A program made the position numbers and the translations under genes. Under the pieces are notes generated by a model that saw only the letters and a program-made list of their open reading frames with translations, ran no database searches and was not told the DNA's origin. A stretch of DNA of 64,000 bases from positions 1 to 64,000 of the forward strand of contig JAFAFC010000016.1 in NCBI GenBank assembly GCA_023423715.1, read 5' to 3'. Shown piece after piece: positions 59,831 to 64,000 of this stretch (its first letter is position 1; every line of letters starts with the position of its first letter). The DNA comes from Bacteroidota bacterium. GTDB taxonomy: Bacteria > Bacteroidota > Bacteroidia > Flavobacteriales > Weeksellaceae.

Positions 59831-59838
59831 CAAATGTA
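59831..59838 (-). promoter_or_regulatory. Consensus promoter of the plsC leader / small transcript
   Basis: On the - strand TTG is followed by 17 bases and then TACATTTG, the full Bacteroidota promoter consensus. It points towards the small ORF, the hairpin and the plsC-like gene. Confidence 0.65.
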
Positions 59839-60005
59839 CTGATTTTCTTGAGATTCAATAGTAAAATTGATTTTTTTTTACGAATCTTTTTATGAAAATC
59901 CTTGATTGGTTTTTAACCGTTCAATTTTGGGCTTACAATAAGAGAAAAGTGGTTTTCCGTAAATTAGGATATCGTTGTACTTGCCACTTTTCAGCTTATC
60001 ACTCT
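59839..60005. other. Spacer between the small-transcript promoter and pspC-like gene
   Basis: AT-rich and without a supported gene. GAAAAGTGG/CCACTTTTC (about 59944-59992) forms a large-loop inverted repeat just after the pspC-like stop, but with a poor T run. A + strand ORF here overlaps the pspC-like 3' end and is probably chance. Confidence 0.4.
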
Positions 60006-61742
60006 CTAGTCTTTATCTGTTTTTATGGTAATTTCTTTTTTACCGTCTTTTATCTGGATGTTAAGATCATTAACACTTGTTGGATCTAGCTTTAATGAGT
60101 CTTTGAAATATTGTTTAACATTTTTCGCTGGAACTCTTTTACCATTAACAATCAAGCTATCTTTATCTTCGTTAGAGTATTCAATCGTAGAACCATTAAT
60201 TGTGATTTTGTTTTTCTCAAATGTAATTCCGTGCTTACTATTCGAGTTCGAGTTTTCTTCATCCGAATCATTAAACCCATCGTTATCTAAATCTCCATCG
60301 AAATCAATATCGATATTTTTAGCAGGAATAACCATTGTTGTTGTTGGTAATACCAATTCATAATCGATGTTGTAGTTTCTGAAACGGTGTTCGTACGGAT
60401 ATTTTACAAAGTTCGGAATATATAGTTTGTTGTCACGAATTTCTACAGGAACCGAAACGTTAATAGGTAAATTGTAACCTTTTGCTTCTTTTTTGATGAT
60501 TAGATATGGTGTTTTCACATCCGCTCTTCTTGTAACCTCCATGTGTGGCCAGTTGTCCTTTTCATAAACCATTTTCTTGTCCGAATAGATATCGTCATCA
60601 TATCCAGTAAAGTTTTGCGGAATGGTTACTTGCTTCATGTCAACAAAAATCGTGTCCGAAGTGGTGTTAATTGCTACTTCTTCTGTATCTTCTTTATGAC
60701 CTTTCAGGAACATTTCGCGTTTTGCCATACTTAATCCAAAATACGTTGAAAGCCCGATTAGTAGTACAAATAAACCTCCGATAACCCATCCGATATTTCG
60801 CAATTTTGTGCTTGGAGAAATCAATTTGATAGCTAAAAGTCCGAACAATAACGCTGGAATCAAACTTCCTAAAACAATCATCGTACTTAATATGTAAGAC
60901 AAGTTGTTTTCATCAAAATAGAAGTTCATTTCGTTAAATGGTGGGAAATCTGCTTTTGCTGAAATTCCAACTCCGAAGAACGCTCCAATTAAGAACATAA
61001 TCGATATGAAAGCGAAGAATACTCCTAAAATATATCGAATCACATTCCAAGCTCCGGTACCAGCCGAATTAATCATGGGTTTGCTGTCTTGATACATTTC
61101 ACCTACTTTTTGAGTAGATTCATTTGCAAACTGAACGATTTTATTCGATTCTTCTTTAATAGTATCGAAGTTTACAGGCTTTCCCTTCATTTTCAGGATA
61201 TCAGATGTGGATTGTGCGCTTGGCAAAACCGCCCAAAAAATGATATATACTAAAGGAACTAAAAATGGTGTTCCTGGAAGCGGGATTAAAGCGAAGAAAA
61301 GCAATACCCAAATGATTCGCATCCAAGTGATTTCCATTCCTGTATAGTGTGCTAATCCTGCGCAAACTCCACCTAATTTACCGTTTTCAATATCACGGAA
61401 AAGGTGTTTTCCTGAAGGTGAAAATAAAGGTCTTTGCTGCTTCTTTTGGCTTTGGCTATTCGTTTCAGAATAGTATGCTTCTTCTTGCTCTTCGATGGCT
61501 TCTGGGCTACCGATTTGGGCAATTACTTTCTCTACGTCGTCGTCGTTGATTACCTCACGTTTTCCTAATGAATCTCTGAAAATTTCTACGATTCGGATTT
61601 CGATGTCGTGCATGACTTCTTCTGCCTCAGTCGCATCAAGAGAGCTTCTTAATGCCGCGAGATAGTCGCTGAGCTTTATATATGCGTGCTCCTCAATAAC
61701 AAATGAGAAACCGGCTAATCCTATTGAGAGTGTTTTATTCAT
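60006..61742 (-). CDS. PspC-domain membrane protein
   Basis: In this 578-residue protein an N-terminal helical region (FSFVIEEHAYIKLSDYLAALR...) is followed by the PspC domain at about 105-170 (KHLFRDIENGKLGGVCAGLAHYTGMEITWMRIIWVLLFF). Three or more transmembrane helices follow, then a LiaF-like beta C-terminus with an acidic DFDGDLDNDGFNDSDEEN stretch that could bind calcium. PspC proteins respond to envelope stress. It follows a PadR-type regulator after 27 bases, the usual PadR-PspC pairing in this phylum. Confidence 0.87.
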   Translation of the reverse strand: MNKTLSIGLAGFSFVIEEHAYIKLSDYLAALRSSLDATEAEEVMHDIEIRIVEIFRDSLGKREVINDDDVEKVIAQIGSPEAIEEQEEAYYSETNSQSQKKQQRPLFSPSGKHLFRDIENGKLGGVCAGLAHYTGMEITWMRIIWVLLFFALIPLPGTPFLVPLVYIIFWAVLPSAQSTSDILKMKGKPVNFDTIKEESNKIVQFANESTQKVGEMYQDSKPMINSAGTGAWNVIRYILGVFFAFISIMFLIGAFFGVGISAKADFPPFNEMNFYFDENNLSYILSTMIVLGSLIPALLFGLLAIKLISPSTKLRNIGWVIGGLFVLLIGLSTYFGLSMAKREMFLKGHKEDTEEVAINTTSDTIFVDMKQVTIPQNFTGYDDDIYSDKKMVYEKDNWPHMEVTRRADVKTPYLIIKKEAKGYNLPINVSVPVEIRDNKLYIPNFVKYPYEHRFRNYNIDYELVLPTTTMVIPAKNIDIDFDGDLDNDGFNDSDEENSNSNSKHGITFEKNKITINGSTIEYSNEDKDSLIVNGKRVPAKNVKQYFKDSLKLDPTSVNDLNIQIKDGKKEITIKTDKD

Positions 61743-61769
61743 CGTTAATCTTTTGTAAGAACAGTCGTT

Positions 61770-62114
61770 TTACGGAGTCTGTTGGTTATTATTTTTAGTA
61801 ATTTGGTTTACGGATTCTGTCAAATCTTGCCATGTATTCTGCAATTCTGCTAGAAACATTCTACCTTTTTCTGTTATTTGATAGTACTTTCTTGGTGGTC
61901 CACTTGTGCTTTCTTCCCATCGATAGGTGAGAAATTCACCATTTTTTAGTCGGGTAAGAAGGGGATAAAGTGTTCCCTCTACCACATCTAGTTTTCCTTT
62001 CTTAAGTTCGTCCATCAGGTCAGAAACATACATTTCTCTTTCATGGATTAAACTAAGGATACAGAATTCTAGAATTCCCTTTCGCATTTGCGCTTTCGTA
62101 TTCTCTGTATTCAT
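61770..62114 (-). CDS. PadR-family transcriptional regulator
   Basis: This 114-residue protein has the PadR winged helix: KGILEFCILSLIHEREMYVSDLMDELKK, then VEGTLYPLLTRLKNGEFLTY and the wing PPRKYYQITEKGR. PadR proteins usually repress the membrane-protein gene next to them and themselves. The downstream pspC-like gene is the likely target. An inverted repeat AAAGTT-N8-AACTTT overlaps the transcript start. Confidence 0.9.
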   Translation of the reverse strand: MNTENTKAQMRKGILEFCILSLIHEREMYVSDLMDELKKGKLDVVEGTLYPLLTRLKNGEFLTYRWEESTSGPPRKYYQITEKGRMFLAELQNTWQDLTESVNQITKNNNQQTP

Positions 62115-62154
62115 TGATATTAAAGAACTTTTTGGTTATTTATTAATCGCGATA

Positions 62155-62174
62155 AAAGTTATACCTTCAACTTT
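62155..62174 (-). promoter_or_regulatory. Candidate PadR operator
   Basis: The AAAGTT-N8-AACTTT inverted repeat lies just downstream of the TATCTTTG element at 62181-62188. The 8-base spacing is the same as in known PadR operators, but the half-site differs from the ATGT/ACAT type. Confidence 0.4.
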
Positions 62175-62180
62175 ATATGA

Positions 62181-62188
62181 CAAAGATA
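62181..62188 (-). promoter_or_regulatory. Promoter of padR-pspC
   Basis: TATCTTTG on the - strand with a TTG 21 bases upstream matches the Bacteroidota promoter consensus. Confidence 0.6.
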
Positions 62189-62360
62189 TATATTTTAATT
62201 GGTATTATGCAATACAAAGTAGTAAAATAATTTAAATTAAATTTATAATTTATTGATTTTCAGTAATAAAAATTTTATTGATTTTTTTTGGTGTTTTAAA
62301 GTGTAACAAAAATTGGTTTCTATTACTTACTTCGTATAAATTCAAAAAAAAATAAAAATC

Positions 62361-63224
62361 ATGAATAGATTTACGTCTACTTTTACCAAATTTGCTTCGC
62401 TAGTTCTTGTTTTAATCGCGGTTTTAGGCTTTTCTCAAAATCAAAATTCACTTCTTTGGAAGGTAAGCGGTAACGGTCTGAAGAATCCTTCTTATATTTT
62501 CGGAACCTATCATATGCTATGTTCAAAGGATTTTCAGATAAAAGATAAAGTGAAAAACGCCCTTAATTCTTCCGAACAATTTATGATGGAAGTAAATTTT
62601 TCCGATCCTGAAACAATGGCCGTTATGCAATCTGCAATGATGGCAAAACAAAAGTTGAGCGAGGTTCTTTCACCAAAAGAAGTGGAAGTGATGAAAGCAA
62701 ATATCTCGAAGTTCGGTTATCGATTTGAAGATGTTGAAGGCATGTCACCAATGGTGATCAACTCTCTATTAATGGTGAAATATTTTGATTGTGCACCAAC
62801 AGAATTGAAAATGATTGATGTTGAATTAATGAATCTTGCCGCTTCTGGTGACAAAATTATCGGTGGATTAGAAACAGCAAAAGAGCAAATGGAAACATTA
62901 GGAAAATTCCTGACACCAAGTGATTTGGTAAAAACGGTTTCAAAATTCGAGGAAGGAAAGGAGATGATGGTTAAACTTAAAAAAGCATATTTGGATGAAG
63001 ATTTGGCTACTCTAGATGTATTAATGAAGGATCGTAAAGAGATGACACAAGAGCAAGAAGATCTTTTACTGAATAATAGAAACAAAAATTGGGTGAAAAT
63101 GATGCCAGAACTAATGACTGATAATTCGACATTCTTTGCTGTGGGAGCGGGACATTTACTTGGAAAAGAAGGTGTGATAACGCTTTTGCAAAAACAAGGG
63201 TACACGGTAACCCCAGTTAACTAA
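62361..63224 (+). CDS. TraB/GumN-family protein
   Basis: This 287-residue protein has a signal peptide (FTKFASLVLVLIAVLGFSQ), then the TraB/GumN fold with the early YIFGTYHMLC motif and the late FFAVGAGHLLGKEGVITLLQKQGYTV, which carry the conserved GTxH and GxGHxxG residues of this metalloprotease-like family. It is presumably periplasmic. The biological role is unknown. A strong terminator follows. Confidence 0.87.
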   Translation: MNRFTSTFTKFASLVLVLIAVLGFSQNQNSLLWKVSGNGLKNPSYIFGTYHMLCSKDFQIKDKVKNALNSSEQFMMEVNFSDPETMAVMQSAMMAKQKLSEVLSPKEVEVMKANISKFGYRFEDVEGMSPMVINSLLMVKYFDCAPTELKMIDVELMNLAASGDKIIGGLETAKEQMETLGKFLTPSDLVKTVSKFEEGKEMMVKLKKAYLDEDLATLDVLMKDRKEMTQEQEDLLLNNRNKNWVKMMPELMTDNSTFFAVGAGHLLGKEGVITLLQKQGYTVTPVN

Positions 63225-63245
63225 ATATACTTTTAGATATAAAAT

Positions 63246-63284
63246 TGAATCGGCGGCCTTTCGAAGAAGGGCCGCCGATTTTTT
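63246..63284 (+). terminator. Intrinsic terminator after TraB-family gene
   Basis: AATCGGCGGCC pairs perfectly with GGCCGCCGATT over 11 bases, followed by six T. Its last bases overlap the end of the convergent gene, so it may serve both. Confidence 0.9.
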
Positions 63285-64000
63285 ATTTTTTAGAATTGCA
63301 AAGTTGCATTTCTTGATAGACAAATTCAGGATTTCTAAAGATACTTCTTCTTTTAACTTCGTGGGTTTTAAAGAAGTTTTTACCCGCAATTTCGTTTATC
63401 TTACTCTCAAAACTACTGTGCGTCACAAAGAAACACATTGCCGAGTAATCTGGTTTTTCTTTACGGATTTCCATTTCTTTCATTCGAGCCAATTTAAACC
63501 ATTGGTTGCGCTCTTCATTTCGCACTTGATCCCAAAATAGCAAATCTTTGTGCTTATTGATATATCCACTTGGGAAAATCGCTTTGATGGGACTTTGAGC
63601 GATGCATTCACTAATCCAACGACTTGCAAAAAATCGAGGATCAATTTTTGGATAAAACATAAGAACGCGAACTTTCGGACTAGCAACGCCCAAATAGGCT
63701 TTCAAGCCTGCCATAGCCGCACTTCCTGTTGAAAGAATGCGAACTTCTTCGTCTTGATACCCTTCATTTTTCAAAACATCTTCAAGAAAATGCTGTGAAA
63801 CCAATTGATTTTTCGGGTTTAGAATACTGTCTTTTGCTGGAAATAAAATTCGAGTTTTCCCAAATCCAACACGGTCTAAGGCAATAATTCGAAAGTTTTT
63901 ATTGAAATCCTGATTTTTGAAATAACGTAAAAAATGTCCAGAATTTTTTCCACTGTCGTGAAGAAGAATTAGAAATGGCTTTTTGGCTTCATTTTGTACC
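63283..64000 (-). CDS. Alpha/beta-hydrolase-like protein, 5' end beyond the window
   Basis: The frame is open from the right edge to the stop at 63283 (239 codons seen), without a credible start, so the gene begins outside. The visible part begins VQNEAKKPFLILLHDSGKNSGHFLRYF, which resembles the early strand and oxyanion turn of alpha/beta hydrolases, then ALDRVGFGKT. Where GxSxG is expected there is ILSTGSAAMAGLKAY, a degenerate nucleophile elbow. The catalytic activity is therefore uncertain. Confidence 0.6.
   Translation of the reverse strand, partial: VQNEAKKPFLILLHDSGKNSGHFLRYFKNQDFNKNFRIIALDRVGFGKTRILFPAKDSILNPKNQLVSQHFLEDVLKNEGYQDEEVRILSTGSAAMAGLKAYLGVASPKVRVLMFYPKIDPRFFASRWISECIAQSPIKAIFPSGYINKHKDLLFWDQVRNEERNQWFKLARMKEMEIRKEKPDYSAMCFFVTHSSFESKINEIAGKNFFKTHEVKRRSIFRNPEFVYQEMQLCNSKK

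Noticed and set aside
59944..59992. Large-loop inverted repeat as terminator of the pspC-like gene
   Set aside because: The 9-bp stem has a loop of about 30 bases and lacks a continuous T run, so it is too weak to call.
59892..60089. A 65-codon + strand ORF after the pspC-like gene
   Set aside because: Its second half is antisense to the pspC-like coding end, it has no promoter element, and its composition is not protein-like.

Overview
The window is chromosomal DNA from a member of the Bacteroidota, most likely class Flavobacteriia. The evidence is low GC, type IX secretion sorting domains of both kinds (14200-18435 and 31014-33959), a Bat aerotolerance locus, a fused OlsF-type ornithine-lipid synthase, YfhO- and DUF1343-family proteins, and about two dozen copies of the Bacteroidota -7 promoter element TAnnTTTG placed just ahead of gene starts. 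The species cannot be named from the sequence.

Positions 1-10851 look like an integron-type gene-capture element and are the most interesting part of the window. A tyrosine recombinase (9745-10851, + strand) is divergent from an array of four cassettes, all coding on the - strand. From the recombinase outwards they are C4, a restriction-modification pair (7069-9523); C3, a dndC-dndD-dndE phosphorothioation operon whose DndE is fused to an ATPase (1692-6712); C2, one small membrane protein (1038-1517); and C1, a mazEF toxin-antitoxin pair (189-751). The cassettes are separated by imperfect inverted repeats (837-1027, 1550-1680, 6866-7060, and a truncated one at 113-183). Each inverted repeat is bounded by GTTAGC- or GTTATGC-type cores. 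A lone core without a hairpin (9619-9628) sits between the recombinase and the first cassette, where attI lies in an integron. The 5' end of each cassette matches the outer flank of its own downstream repeat over about 15 bases, as expected if cassettes circularise and recombine within GTTA. All three complete repeats carry two G-T wobble pairs at the same stem positions, and these pair only on the + strand. The strand opposite the coding strand therefore folds better, as in integron attC sites. The cores do not fit the GTTRRRY consensus of classical integrons.

Positions 10837-64000 are mostly ordinary flavobacterial housekeeping and envelope genes: a DAACS transporter, VanZ, CbpA/CbpM, a giant repeat-rich T9SS protein, YpdA, an MFS transporter, glnS, a NarL-type two-component pair, menC-fbp, lysC-olsF, two identical tRNA-Phe genes, an M12B-like secreted protease, a thioredoxin-fold/DUF3575 pair, NamZ-like and FtsX-like proteins, a cysteine synthase, an OmpA lipoprotein, a glycosyltransferase-YfhO pair, rlmB, DinB, the MoxR-DUF58-BatABCD locus, MarC, a plsC-menI-menF-like operon, a PadR/PspC pair, a TraB-family protein and a truncated alpha/beta-hydrolase-like gene at the right edge.

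A second hidden structure lies at 59667-59838, ahead of the plsC-like gene. A consensus promoter is followed by a 20-codon hydrophobic ORF and a perfect 11-bp terminator-like hairpin. It could be an attenuator leader for the operon or an independent small-peptide or small-RNA gene.
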